From positions 434,001 through 498,000 of the forward strand of contig NZ_QQOH01000003.1 of the NCBI RefSeq assembly GCF_003345655.1: DNA of 64,000 nt, in the 5' to 3' direction. Under the pieces are notes generated by a model. That model ran no database searches and was not told the origin of the DNA. It worked only from the letters and a program-made list of their open reading frames with translations. This document shows, piece by piece, positions 8,076-16,566 of this stretch (positions are counted from its first letter, which is position 1; every line of letters starts with the position of its first letter). Source of the DNA: Motiliproteus coralliicola. Its GTDB lineage: Bacteria; Pseudomonadota; Gammaproteobacteria; Pseudomonadales; Balneatricaceae. Both the position numbers and the translations under genes were made by a program.

Positions 8076-9665
8076 TTAATGACTGGTTCCTGACGAATAA
8101 CGGGTCTTGTTCCAGACGTTATACTTGCCCGAGGGCTTCACCATCGGTAGCCGCTTGATCTCTTCGAACGTTTTGGCGTCGTAGATAATCAGCTCACCGT
8201 CCATATCCCAGATACTCAGCAAGGCATACTTACCATCTTTGGTGAACTCGACGTGCGCAGCGGTCTTGCCCGGTGACGGCTTCAACGTCTTGACGATCTC
8301 CAACGTCGATTTGTCGATAATATGGACCTTGTCTTTATTAGGGCCAAAGAACACATCCACCCAGGCATAAGGCGAGTTCTCGTGGCTACGCATGAAGAAG
8401 CCGGGGCCTTCGGTCTCGATCATCTTGATCGTTTCGAAGCTCTCCATATCCACAATACTAACCAGCCCTTTCTTAATATTCGGTGTCGCCATCACGGGTC
8501 GGCCCTGGTAGTCCCAAGTGATCCCAGAGCCCAGGTGAGGCATACCACTCAGCTCCAACTGGGTATATTCACGGCGTGCATCCATCGACATAACCAGCGC
8601 TTCACCGTCTCGGGAAGCCCCAAATAGCAGGTCATACTGCTGGTTGAAGAAAAAGTCATCCAAGAACACCCGGGTGGGGATCTTACGGGTCGGGAAGTCC
8701 TCATGCGGTTTATTGGCGGCTTTCTCGTTCTTGTAGTCATGAATCCAGCCGGCAAAATCCTCCGACGGTTCATCCGCGTAGCTGATCTCCCAGACCTCCT
8801 TAATGTCCTTCAAGGCGGCGATAAAGCTCTCGCGCGGCGGCGCATTATAGACCGCACTGACCCTGGAACTGATCTCGACACCTTCATCATTCTTACCGAT
8901 CGTCTCGATCACCTTCAGCGGCTTCATCGTTTCGGTATCGAGCACCACCAGGTTATGGGGTAGGTAGTTAGCCACCATGGCGTATCGACCATCGGACGAA
9001 ACCGCCAGGTTGCGGCTGTTAATCCCGGCCCGGATCTCTGCGACAACCTTCAGGTTGTAGATATCGAACTTGCTGATCCAGCCGTCGCGGGAAGTGATAT
9101 AGACATAGCGCCCGTCGGGCGAGTATTTGGGGCCGCCGTGCAGCGCGAAGCGGGTCTTGAAGCGATGGATCGGCTCGAAGGTATCGCCGTTGAGCAGGGT
9201 CACATGGTGATCGCCAATCTCAACCACCAGGAACAGATTCATCAGATCCGCTTCAAAGACCGGCTCGTCCGACAGCGTTCCCGGCTCGTGGTTAACGATA
9301 CGGCTGGCCAGCATCTGCTCCATGCCCCACTCGGGCACTTCATCCAGCGGCGTGTAAACATAGTCCACCAGCGACTGGATCTGCGCCTCATTCAGCTGCT
9401 CGGCAAAGGCCGGCATCTGGGTGGCGGCGCGGCCATTGGCGATCACCTTGGCGGCTTTGTTCTTACGCAATCGCTTCAGATTCTGCGGCAGAAGCGCCGG
9501 CCCCATCAGGCCGAATCGATCGGCACCATGACAGCTGGCACATTTGTCCTGATACAAAGCGGCAACATCGTCGGCCACCGCAGGCACAGTGGCAACCGAC
9601 AGCGCCGCTGCGCCCAACAAGGCCACGCTCAAGCGGCTGACCACAGCTTTAACGGAACTCCCCAT
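8076..9665 (-). CDS. nirN: NirN, cytochrome c/haem d1-binding protein of d1 maturation
   Basis: NirN is a periplasmic NirS paralogue that converts dihydro-haem d1 to haem d1 and helps load NirS. The 529-residue protein has a signal peptide (ALLGAAALSVATVPAVA), a cytochrome c domain with CASCH at 42-46, and a d1-type beta-propeller ending in MVKPSGKYNVWNKTR, the counterpart of the NirS C-terminus. It differs clearly from NirS within this window. Its ATG overlaps the nirJ stop by one base (TGATG), so it is translationally coupled as the last gene of the operon, followed by a terminator at 8003-8033. Confidence 0.93.
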   Translation of the reverse strand: MGSSVKAVVSRLSVALLGAAALSVATVPAVADDVAALYQDKCASCHGADRFGLMGPALLPQNLKRLRKNKAAKVIANGRAATQMPAFAEQLNEAQIQSLVDYVYTPLDEVPEWGMEQMLASRIVNHEPGTLSDEPVFEADLMNLFLVVEIGDHHVTLLNGDTFEPIHRFKTRFALHGGPKYSPDGRYVYITSRDGWISKFDIYNLKVVAEIRAGINSRNLAVSSDGRYAMVANYLPHNLVVLDTETMKPLKVIETIGKNDEGVEISSRVSAVYNAPPRESFIAALKDIKEVWEISYADEPSEDFAGWIHDYKNEKAANKPHEDFPTRKIPTRVFLDDFFFNQQYDLLFGASRDGEALVMSMDARREYTQLELSGMPHLGSGITWDYQGRPVMATPNIKKGLVSIVDMESFETIKMIETEGPGFFMRSHENSPYAWVDVFFGPNKDKVHIIDKSTLEIVKTLKPSPGKTAAHVEFTKDGKYALLSIWDMDGELIIYDAKTFEEIKRLPMVKPSGKYNVWNKTRYSSGTSH

Positions 9666-10900
9666 CAGACGTTTTCTCCGCGTGGGTCCACAGTACGTAC
9701 CTTCTTGACCCGGTCAGCGTGGACGTAGGGCATCACTTTAAGCCGCTCAACCCCTCCGTCGTAACCAATCTCGGCATCGGTCAGGTAACAGGCCGGATCT
9801 TCCGCCCAGGGATCACCGCCGGTCAGTTGGTAAGAACGCACACGGGTGTTGCCGCCACAGATTTTCAAGAACTCGCATTCACCGCAACGCCCCTTGACCG
9901 GACGCGGCTGCTGACGGAAACCCACCATCAACGGATCGTCGGTCTGACTCCAGATATCGGAGAACGGCTTATCGCGGACATTGCCCAGGTCGTAGTTCCA
10001 CCAGAAGGTATCCGGATGCACGGTCCCCAGGTTATCGATGTTGGCGATATAGAGCCCGGACGCGTTGCCACCCCAAGCTTCGAGGTATTCACGGATATGT
10101 TCGGCTTGTTCCGGGAACTCCTTCTGCGCCCATTTGTAGAGGTAGACACCATCGGCATCGTTGTTGCCGGTGACGAATTCGCGGTCCCGCCCCTCTTTAA
10201 CATCCTGCAGCGCTTCTTTGAGTAGCAGGTCCAGCGCGTCACGGGTGGTGCGGTGGAACGCATCGTCCTCACGGTTCTTGTTACCACGACCGGCGTAGTT
10301 CAGGTGCGACAGATAGAACTTCTCGATGTCGTATTCCTTGCTGATATCCAGCAAAGCCGGCAGCTCATGGGCGTTATCCTGGGTCAGGGTAAAGCGCAGC
10401 CCGACCTTGATACCGGCCTCATGGCAGAGCTCGACCGCCCGGAATGAAGCGGCAAAGGCGCCCTTCTTCTGGCGGAACTCGTCGTGGGTCTCCTCCAGGC
10501 CATCGAGACTGATACCGACATAATCGAAGCCGACCTCTTTCAGCTTCTCGATCACCTCTTCGTCGATCAGGGTTCCGTTGGTCGACAGACCGGTATAGAT
10601 GCCCAGCTCCTTACAGCGGGCACCGATCTCATAAATGTCAGGGCGCATCAGCGGCTCACCGCCGGACAGAATCAGCGCCGGAACACGGAATTTCTTCAGA
10701 TCATCCAGTACCGTAAACACCTCTTCGGTGCTCAACTCACCCTTGAAATCGGTGTCAGCGGAGATCGAGTAACAGTGCTTGCACAGCAGGTTGCAGCGTC
10801 GGATCAGATTCCAGATCACGACCGGACCGGGCGGTGTTCCCGGCTTGCGTTGGGAACCCGGGTGGACCAGCTCGCGTACATATTGAGTCAGTCGGAACAT
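9665..10900 (-). CDS. nirJ: NirJ, radical SAM haem d1 biosynthesis protein
   Basis: NirJ acts on 12,18-didecarboxysiroheme to replace propionate side chains during haem d1 synthesis in the cytoplasm. The 411 residues contain the radical SAM cluster motif CNLLCKHCY near residue 34, the GGEP motif in LILSGGEPLM, and a C-terminal SPASM-like auxiliary cluster region with CGECEFLKICGG and a further Cys in DPACYL. AAGGAG precedes the ATG at 10900 by about 8 nt. It sits between nirH and nirN as in Pseudomonas nir clusters. Confidence 0.95.
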   Translation of the reverse strand: MFRLTQYVRELVHPGSQRKPGTPPGPVVIWNLIRRCNLLCKHCYSISADTDFKGELSTEEVFTVLDDLKKFRVPALILSGGEPLMRPDIYEIGARCKELGIYTGLSTNGTLIDEEVIEKLKEVGFDYVGISLDGLEETHDEFRQKKGAFAASFRAVELCHEAGIKVGLRFTLTQDNAHELPALLDISKEYDIEKFYLSHLNYAGRGNKNREDDAFHRTTRDALDLLLKEALQDVKEGRDREFVTGNNDADGVYLYKWAQKEFPEQAEHIREYLEAWGGNASGLYIANIDNLGTVHPDTFWWNYDLGNVRDKPFSDIWSQTDDPLMVGFRQQPRPVKGRCGECEFLKICGGNTRVRSYQLTGGDPWAEDPACYLTDAEIGYDGGVERLKVMPYVHADRVKKVRTVDPRGENV

Positions 10901-10978
10901 GTGCTATCTCCTTGGTGGACCTCACTCCAGAGGAGTGGACCACGGCGGCGCCTAATACCAGCTAGGGTTGGGCGCGGC

Positions 10979-11551
10979 TTATTTGGCTGTTGAATCTTTG
11001 GCAGTTGAATTATTGCTGCGTTGTTTGATCCGCATCCCGGTCTTTTTCAGGATACGACGGCTGTAGAGCCGTTGGTGCTGGCGACAGTCGGCCTCCAGCA
11101 GCTGTTTGAGTTGAGCCACCTTCTCCTCGACCTCGGCTTCGCTGCGACCGTGGACCATCGCGAAAAGGTTGTAGGGCCACAGCGGCAAGGCCCGCGGACG
11201 CTCATAACTGTGGCTGACAAACGGCAGCGCGCCCACCTGCTCACCCAGTTCGGTGATCTTCTCGTCCGGCACATCCCAGACCGTCATGGCGTTGTAGCGG
11301 TAGCCGAGCTTGTAGTGATTCGGCACCAGTCCGATCCGACGCACCACACCGCGATCCATCAAACGCTGCAGACGATCGATCACCTCGGCCTCTTCCAGCT
11401 CCAGCTGTTCGGCCACGGTACGGTAAGGGTGCAGATCCAGCGGCAACCCCTTCTGGGTCAGCTCGACCAGACGACGGTCGGTCGGATCCAGGCTCTGATC
11501 GGCACTCTGATCTTGGTTTAGTTGCTGGTTTTTTTGCTCGTTAAGGCTCAT
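10979..11551 (-). CDS. nirH: NirH, siroheme decarboxylase subunit (Lrp/AsnC-like)
   Basis: NirH, with NirD, NirL and NirG, forms the siroheme decarboxylase that makes 12,18-didecarboxysiroheme. The 190-residue protein has two winged-helix/AsnC-like units, with RRIGLVPNHYKLGYRYNA and MTVWDVPDE in the middle and SHSYERPRALPLWPYNLF further on. This resembles NirL closely in pattern. Its ATG overlaps the nirG stop (ATGA, 11548-11551). The C-terminus carries a basic and polar tail (RSNNSTAKDSTAK) not needed for the fold. The H/L distinction relies on gene order. Confidence 0.88.
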   Translation of the reverse strand: MSLNEQKNQQLNQDQSADQSLDPTDRRLVELTQKGLPLDLHPYRTVAEQLELEEAEVIDRLQRLMDRGVVRRIGLVPNHYKLGYRYNAMTVWDVPDEKITELGEQVGALPFVSHSYERPRALPLWPYNLFAMVHGRSEAEVEEKVAQLKQLLEADCRQHQRLYSRRILKKTGMRIKQRSNNSTAKDSTAK

Positions 11552-12063
11552 ACGTCAAACCTCAGGCCGATAAAGAATTCCTGCAATTTCGGGAACGGAT
11601 AAGGCTTGATGCCGCTGGCCTTGTGTAACTGCTCCAGCACCTCTTCGGTGTGCTCGCGACTTTCGCAGGCCAGTACAAACCACATATTAAGCTGATGTTC
11701 GCGTTCGTAATTGTGGGCCACTTCGTCGAAGCTGTTGACGATTTCGGTGACTTCGTCGTAGCGCTCGAGCGGCACTTCCATCGCGGTCAGGGTGAACTCT
11801 CCCCCCATTGCCTCGATATCGAACAAGGGACCAAACCGGCTCAGAAAACCGCTGTCGAGCAGCGTTTCGATCCTGCTGAGCACTTCTTCGGCCTCGATGC
11901 CGAGGCGGGCACCGATCTCAGCATAGGGATCGGCGCAGAGCGGAAAGCCGCTTTGGTAGTCGTTGATCAGCTGTCGGTCGATCGCATCCAGACTCGACAG
12001 GTCGGCCTCGGCCGACAGCGCGGCCGCGTCGGCGGCCCGATTGGTATTGCTGGAACCACTCAT
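11548..12063 (-). CDS. nirG: NirG, siroheme decarboxylase subunit (Lrp/AsnC-like)
   Basis: This 171-residue siroheme decarboxylase subunit resembles NirD: DRQLINDYQSGFPLCADPY, then SRFGPLFDIEAMGG and VAHNYEREHQLNMWFV. About 25 residues of Ala/Ser-rich sequence precede the first helix and probably form a flexible tail. It follows nirL by 9 nt and overlaps nirH by 4 nt, implying coupled translation of the four-subunit set. Assignment as G rather than D rests on its position in the order D-L-G-H. Confidence 0.87.
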   Translation of the reverse strand: MSGSSNTNRAADAAALSAEADLSSLDAIDRQLINDYQSGFPLCADPYAEIGARLGIEAEEVLSRIETLLDSGFLSRFGPLFDIEAMGGEFTLTAMEVPLERYDEVTEIVNSFDEVAHNYEREHQLNMWFVLACESREHTEEVLEQLHKASGIKPYPFPKLQEFFIGLRFDV

Positions 12064-12072
12064 AGAAAAAAC

Positions 12073-12633
12073 CTAGATCGCCGCAGCGGCTGCATGGGCG
12101 CTGGGCATCGACACCATCGGTCGACCCCGCTTGAGATAACGTCCACCGCACTGTTTAAAACAACGGGTGCTGAACAGCGGCTCGTGAGGGATCTGCTGAA
12201 GACCCAGCGTCTCGACCAGCTCCTCCAGTTTTTCCATCACCTGGTCACGCTGACGGCCATGGATCATGCAGAACAGATTATAGGGCCAATCCGGCAACCG
12301 ACGAGGACGCTGGTAACAGAGGGTAACGGCATTCTGGGCCGCCAGTTGCTCGGCCACCGCATCGACCTGATCGTCCGGAATATCCCAGACCACCATCGCA
12401 TTGGCACGAAACCCCAGGGCATGGTGCTTGACCACGATCCCCATCCGCCGGACCCGGTCGGATTCGGCCAGTGCCGCCATGGTTTCGATAACGCGACCTT
12501 CGCTCCAGCCCAGGGCTTGCCCCAGTTCGGCGTAGGGGCGCTCAACCAACGGCAACCCTTCCTGCAACAGTTCCAACAGCTGTTCAATTTCGGGGTTGTC
12601 GCTGACGACAACCTGATCAGTCAATCCGTCCAT
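12073..12633 (-). CDS. nirL: NirL, siroheme decarboxylase subunit (Lrp/AsnC-like)
   Basis: NirL is a 186-residue cytoplasmic subunit of the siroheme decarboxylase. The motifs RRMGIVVKHHALGFRANA, VVWDIPDDQ and CYQRPRRLPDWPYNLFCMIHG match NirL/NirH proteins, and the His in VKHHALG lies where active-site histidines occur in this family. The ATG overlaps the nirD stop as TAATG. The C-terminal extension holds a Cys pair (TRCFKQCGG) and an Ala-rich tail, longer than in NirD and NirG. Confidence 0.88.
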   Translation of the reverse strand: MDGLTDQVVVSDNPEIEQLLELLQEGLPLVERPYAELGQALGWSEGRVIETMAALAESDRVRRMGIVVKHHALGFRANAMVVWDIPDDQVDAVAEQLAAQNAVTLCYQRPRRLPDWPYNLFCMIHGRQRDQVMEKLEELVETLGLQQIPHEPLFSTRCFKQCGGRYLKRGRPMVSMPSAHAAAAAI

Positions 12634-13094
12634 TAGAGTGCAAACCCCAGATCCAGATGATGTGCTTTGAGCATCGGCAGATTCAACAACGGCAGCTGGG
12701 TACGCGCTTCGATATCTTCCAGCACCTCGTCGAGTTGCTGCTGATCGGGCGCGGCCAACACAAACCAGAGGTTGAACCGATGTTCACGCTTGTAGTTGTG
12801 ATTCACTTCCGGGTAACCGCTGACCAGATCGGCAACCGCCTCAAGCTGGTCTTCCGGTACCGCCAGCGCCGCCAGGGTGCTGGCTCCAAGACGCTGGTGA
12901 TTGATCACCGCACCGACACGACTCAGGACGCCCTTCTCGTCCCAATAGCGCAGCTTCTCGATCACCTCTTTCTCGGTCATACCACAGGAGGCCGCCATCT
13001 CCGCGTACGGGTTGGGGCACAGCGGCAGTTCGTGCTGATACTGGTTCAGCAACTGCCGCTCCTGCTCGTTCAATTCGATAATTTCTGCCGCCAT
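12633..13094 (-). CDS. nirD: NirD, siroheme decarboxylase subunit (Lrp/AsnC-like)
   Basis: This is the first of four adjacent siroheme decarboxylase subunit genes. I start at ATG 13094 (MAAEIIELNEQ), giving 153 residues, the usual NirD size. The open frame continues 50 codons upstream, but that part is low-complexity and would run back across the nirF stop. Motifs are LPLCPNPYAEMA, SRVGAVINHQRLGA, STLAALAVPED and VNHNYKREHRFNLWFV. It lies 40 nt after nirF in the same operon. Confidence 0.88.
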   Translation of the reverse strand: MAAEIIELNEQERQLLNQYQHELPLCPNPYAEMAASCGMTEKEVIEKLRYWDEKGVLSRVGAVINHQRLGASTLAALAVPEDQLEAVADLVSGYPEVNHNYKREHRFNLWFVLAAPDQQQLDEVLEDIEARTQLPLLNLPMLKAHHLDLGFAL

Positions 13095-13134
13095 GATGTT
13101 GTTCTCGCCTTTACCCCTGCTCGCACTCGACCGA

Positions 13135-14352
13135 TCAAAGACCGATCTTGTGAGCCCGATTGGTGAAGAAGATGCCACTGGGGCTGGCAACCGGTACCGA
13201 AGCCCGCTGTTCAAAGCTGGCGGTATCGAACACCTGCACCTCATTTTCGTTACGAACCGATACCCAGACCTCTTCGCCGCGTGGCGTGAACTCCATATGC
13301 AGCACCCCTTCTCCGGGCTCCATGTGGGTCAGCATCTGATGGGTATCGGTATTAAACACCTGCAGGTGGCGATTCTCCGGGAACGCGAAGTTGACCCAGA
13401 TCTGACGACTGTCGGGGCTCGACATCACGAATACCGGTTGACTATGGACCGGAATCCGCTCGATTTCGGTCCAGGTATGCATATCGACCACCAGGACTTC
13501 GTGGCGGCCAACGGCCGGCATAAAGGCCTTGTTGCCGGCGATCGCCCAGCCTTCCAGATGGGGCATCTTGTAGACCGGCAGCCGCTTCTCACCCCGACCG
13601 TAGTTCGGCAGGATATGCTTGACCCCCTCTTCCAGGTGCCACAGGTCCAGCAATGCCAAACCGTCCTCACCGAACAGACCGGCGATATAGTAGCGCCCGT
13701 CCGGAGTAATCAGCGCATCGTAAGGCTGCTTACCGGCGTTATCGAACTTGGTGATTTGCGGCTGACCACCGTTGGCTTTGGCCTGGCTGAAGTCCACCAC
13801 CCAGATCTCACCCGAGTCGAACAGACTGAAGACAAATTTGTGTCCGGGGGCATCGACCAGGCCAACGGTTTTGGAAGCCTGGCCATCACTACCGACAGCG
13901 GGCAGATCCAGCACCATCTCCAGGGTATCGCTGTTAAAGATACGAACACCGCCCGGCTCGTAGTTGGATACGGCTACCAGCGAGCCATCTTGCGAGATCG
14001 CACCACCGATACTGTTACCGGACTGCATCACCCGACCCACCACCGAGCGGCCGATCAGATCAACCTTGCTCAAGCCGCCATCACGGCCAAACACATAGGC
14101 GTAACGTTCATCGCGGCTGTATACCGCCGAGGCGTGGGACAGATCACCCAGGCCGTCGATCTCGGCCAGCTTTTCGCGGCTGCTGGTGTTAACCAGCGCT
14201 ACCCTTCCATCGGCACGCTCGATAATAATTCCCAGATCACCGGTCGGCAGCCAGTGTTCCTGTGCCGCCGGCTCACTGGTGAGATTGGCACAGCCGGCCA
14301 ATCCCAGTGCCGCAGCAGCGATAACAGATTTCAGCAGTTGACGTCGTAGCAT
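13135..14352 (-). CDS. nirF: NirF, haem d1 biosynthesis lipoprotein
   Basis: NirF is a d1-type beta-propeller that binds a late haem d1 intermediate in the periplasm; proposed roles include side-chain modification before NirN. ATG at 14352 (MLRRQLLKS) is preceded by AGGA 9 nt away. The signal sequence ends in the lipobox LGLAGC, so it is probably membrane-anchored by lipid. The 405-residue body has propeller repeats such as DGRVALVNTSS and ends ASPSGIFFTNRAHKIGL, like the NirS and NirN C-termini. Unlike those two it lacks a cytochrome c domain. Confidence 0.93.
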   Translation of the reverse strand: MLRRQLLKSVIAAAALGLAGCANLTSEPAAQEHWLPTGDLGIIIERADGRVALVNTSSREKLAEIDGLGDLSHASAVYSRDERYAYVFGRDGGLSKVDLIGRSVVGRVMQSGNSIGGAISQDGSLVAVSNYEPGGVRIFNSDTLEMVLDLPAVGSDGQASKTVGLVDAPGHKFVFSLFDSGEIWVVDFSQAKANGGQPQITKFDNAGKQPYDALITPDGRYYIAGLFGEDGLALLDLWHLEEGVKHILPNYGRGEKRLPVYKMPHLEGWAIAGNKAFMPAVGRHEVLVVDMHTWTEIERIPVHSQPVFVMSSPDSRQIWVNFAFPENRHLQVFNTDTHQMLTHMEPGEGVLHMEFTPRGEEVWVSVRNENEVQVFDTASFEQRASVPVASPSGIFFTNRAHKIGL

Positions 14353-14392
14353 GAAATGATTCCTAGCAATGATCACTCGTCCGGACCCGAAC

Positions 14393-14728
14393 TCAGTTCG
14401 TACCCTTCAACAGTTGATCGGAAATCCAGCGGATATCTTCGTCGGCCAGAATCGGCCCCCAGGGCGGCATCGCCGTATCCGGCACCCCGTGCCGAATAAT
14501 CAGACTGAGGCTATCGATGGTGTGGCCTTTTTGCTGCAGCAGCTCCGGCAACAACGAAGGACCCAACCCCCCTTTGAGGGTCATCCCATGACAGGAACCA
14601 CAGTCGTGCTTGAGCATATAAGCCAGCGATTGCTGGCGTGAATCGGACGGCTCTGCCATGACCGGAGCCGCCAGCAAAAGTGCAGCAATTCCCAACCAGC
14701 GACGGCCTGTACCCATCTTATCGCCCAT
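14393..14728 (-). CDS. nirC: NirC-like monohaem cytochrome c
   Basis: This small c-type cytochrome of 111 residues has a signal peptide (ALLLAAPVMA) and one haem site, CGSCH at 43-47, with a likely Met ligand in PDTAMPPWG. NirC donates electrons to NirS or helps haem d1 insertion in Pseudomonas. GGAG lies 7 nt before the ATG at 14728, so that start is favoured over M5. It is the first gene of the leftward operon and is followed by nirF after 40 nt. A FNR/DNR-like box lies at 14921-14934 upstream. Confidence 0.85.
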   Translation of the reverse strand: MGDKMGTGRRWLGIAALLLAAPVMAEPSDSRQQSLAYMLKHDCGSCHGMTLKGGLGPSLLPELLQQKGHTIDSLSLIIRHGVPDTAMPPWGPILADEDIRWISDQLLKGTN

Positions 14729-15049
14729 CTAAAAACTCCATTCGGTACAAATAGTTAGAAAACCATTTACCAAATAAACAAACTAAAAAAAGCAAGCGAC
14801 GGAGGAGCCCAACTGGGTGTTTAACTACAAGCTACGAGCCGAATCGGTGCGTAGTTCTGAGCGCATCCATACCGCCTGCGATCGTTGCTGATCAGAATAC
14901 GGGTTGACCAATCTATCGCCTTGACATAGGACAATTCCCCCTCCCAGGTGAGGGATTACACTGCCTTCCAAGCTGACACACCAACCGGGGCAGGTATCAG
15001 GTTTACCCCAACCGCTGTGTTCCCATGACAACCTGAAAGGGGTCATATC
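14729..15049. other. divergent nirC-cysG intergenic region
   Basis: These 321 nt separate the leftward nirC operon from rightward cysG. The nirC-proximal part (14741-14810) is AT-rich. A FNR/DNR-like dyad is at 14921-14934. I see no further gene; a short minus-strand frame here lacks any family resemblance. Confidence 0.6.
14921..14934. promoter_or_regulatory. FNR/DNR-like dyad shared by nirC and cysG (candidate)
   Basis: The site reads TTGACATAGGACAA, or TTGTCCTATGTCAA on the other strand, 8 of 10 against the TTGAT-N4-GTCAA box. Rightward, a centre at -41.5 puts the start near 14969 and a TACACT hexamer at 14957-14962 falls at -12 to -7. Leftward, TATTCT (14899-14894) is at about -13 to -8. 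One dyad could therefore serve both directions. It is weaker than the nirS box. Confidence 0.4.
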
Positions 15050-16435
15050 TTGGAGACGTTTCCACTCTTTCTACGCTCACAACAAGCTCGCGCATTGATT
15101 GTGGGGGGAGGATCGCAGGCAACCGCCAAGGCCCGCTTGTTGAATCAGGCCAAATTCACTATCACCATCGCCGCGCAGGCCCCCTGCGACGAGCTTTGCC
15201 AATTGATCGAAGAAGCCGGTCTCAACCATCAAAGCCAGGGCTATTTTCCCGAGCTGCTCAAGCAGCACGATCTGGTGGTGATTGCCGATATTGCTACCGA
15301 CGAAGCTGCGCAGATCGCCGAACAGGCTCGAGCGCTGAACCTGCCGACCAACGTGGTCGATCAGCCGTCGCTATGCAGTTTCTTCTTCTCCGCCGTGGTC
15401 GATCGTTCACCGATCACCGTGGCGATCGGCAGCCAAGGTAATTCGCCGATCCTGGCCCACTATGTGCGCCGTCGGATCGAAACCAGCCTGCCCGGTTCGC
15501 TGGATCGTCTGGCCGAGCTGATGGCTCGCCATCGCGACCAGGTCAAGCAGATCGTCCCATCCGCAGCCGAACGGCTGCAGTTTTGGGAAGCGCTGCTCGA
15601 TGCCGACCTGCCAGAACAGATCCGAGCTGGCGATACCCAGGCCGATCAGCTGGTCAAGCAGGCGCTTGAGGATTACGCGGCCAAAAAACCCACCAGCGGC
15701 ACGGTGTATCTGGTTGGTTCAGGCCCCGGCGATCCCGACCTGCTGACCGTCAAGGCGCTGCGTATCATCCAGCAAGCCGACGTGGTGGTTTACGACCGCC
15801 TGGTCTCCGATGAGATCATGAAGCTGACCCGCCGTGATGCAGAGATGATCAATGTCGGCAAGACCATGGGCAATCACACCCTGCCGCAGGAACAGATCAA
15901 CCAGCTACTGGTGAAACTGTCACGCCAGGGCAAACGCGTGGTACGCCTCAAGGGCGGCGATCCGTTCATCTTCGGTCGTGGCGGTGAAGAAGTTGAAGAG
16001 CTGTTGCAGGAGGGCGTCCGTTTCCAGGTCATCCCGGGTATCACTGCCGCCTCCGGAAGCTCCACCTACTGCGGCATTCCGCTGACTCACCGCGATCATG
16101 CCCAGTCGGTCACTTTCGTCACCGGACACCTGAAGACCGACCAGCTCAATCTGGAGTGGGGCAGCCTGGCACAGCCGCACCAGACCCTGGTGTTCTACAT
16201 GGGCCTGACCGCACTGCCGATTATCGCCAAGCAACTGCAGGCCCACGGCATGCCGTCTGACACCCCGGTCGCGCTGGTCTACAAGGCCACCCGTCCGGAA
16301 CAGCGCCTGCTGGTCGGCCAACTGGACAACATCGCCCAACTCAAGGACGAGCACCAGTTCAAATCGCCGTCGCTGATCATTGTCGGTTCGGTGGTCAGCC
16401 TGGCTGACAAAATCGGCTCGGCAAGCCAAATCTAA
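15050..16435 (+). CDS. cysG: siroheme synthase CysG (trifunctional)
   Basis: CysG methylates uroporphyrinogen III to precorrin-2, oxidises it to sirohydrochlorin and inserts iron to give siroheme. Residues 1-210 form the dehydrogenase/chelatase with the NAD site LIVGGGSQATAKA. Residues 215-461 form the methyltransferase with VYLVGSGPGDPDLLTVKA, YDRLVS and RLKGGDPFIFGRGGEE. The length of 461 matches E. coli CysG. The start is TTG, with AAAGGGG 7 nt upstream, and METFPLF aligns with the usual N-terminus. It lies divergent from the nir operon, and siroheme is the substrate of NirDLGH, so it may replace the missing NirE. Confidence 0.95.
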   Translation: METFPLFLRSQQARALIVGGGSQATAKARLLNQAKFTITIAAQAPCDELCQLIEEAGLNHQSQGYFPELLKQHDLVVIADIATDEAAQIAEQARALNLPTNVVDQPSLCSFFFSAVVDRSPITVAIGSQGNSPILAHYVRRRIETSLPGSLDRLAELMARHRDQVKQIVPSAAERLQFWEALLDADLPEQIRAGDTQADQLVKQALEDYAAKKPTSGTVYLVGSGPGDPDLLTVKALRIIQQADVVVYDRLVSDEIMKLTRRDAEMINVGKTMGNHTLPQEQINQLLVKLSRQGKRVVRLKGGDPFIFGRGGEEVEELLQEGVRFQVIPGITAASGSSTYCGIPLTHRDHAQSVTFVTGHLKTDQLNLEWGSLAQPHQTLVFYMGLTALPIIAKQLQAHGMPSDTPVALVYKATRPEQRLLVGQLDNIAQLKDEHQFKSPSLIIVGSVVSLADKIGSASQI

Positions 16436-16566
16436 CGACCCACCCAACCAAACCCACCTCTCTCAATCTCCGGGGATTCCACCTATCCCCGGAGACTGGT
16501 AACCTGCCGCTCGCTGCCCGACTCCGGTCGGTGTTGAGACACAACCCAGAATCTTCAGGAGCTGCT

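Noticed and set aside
13093-14349. 418-codon plus-strand frame opposite nirF
   Set aside because: nirF on the minus strand has a lipobox, ribosome site and propeller motifs, and the plus frame has no recognisable domain.
14825-15046. 73-codon minus-strand frame in the nirC-cysG gap
   Set aside because: No ribosome site or family motif, and it covers the predicted promoter dyad.
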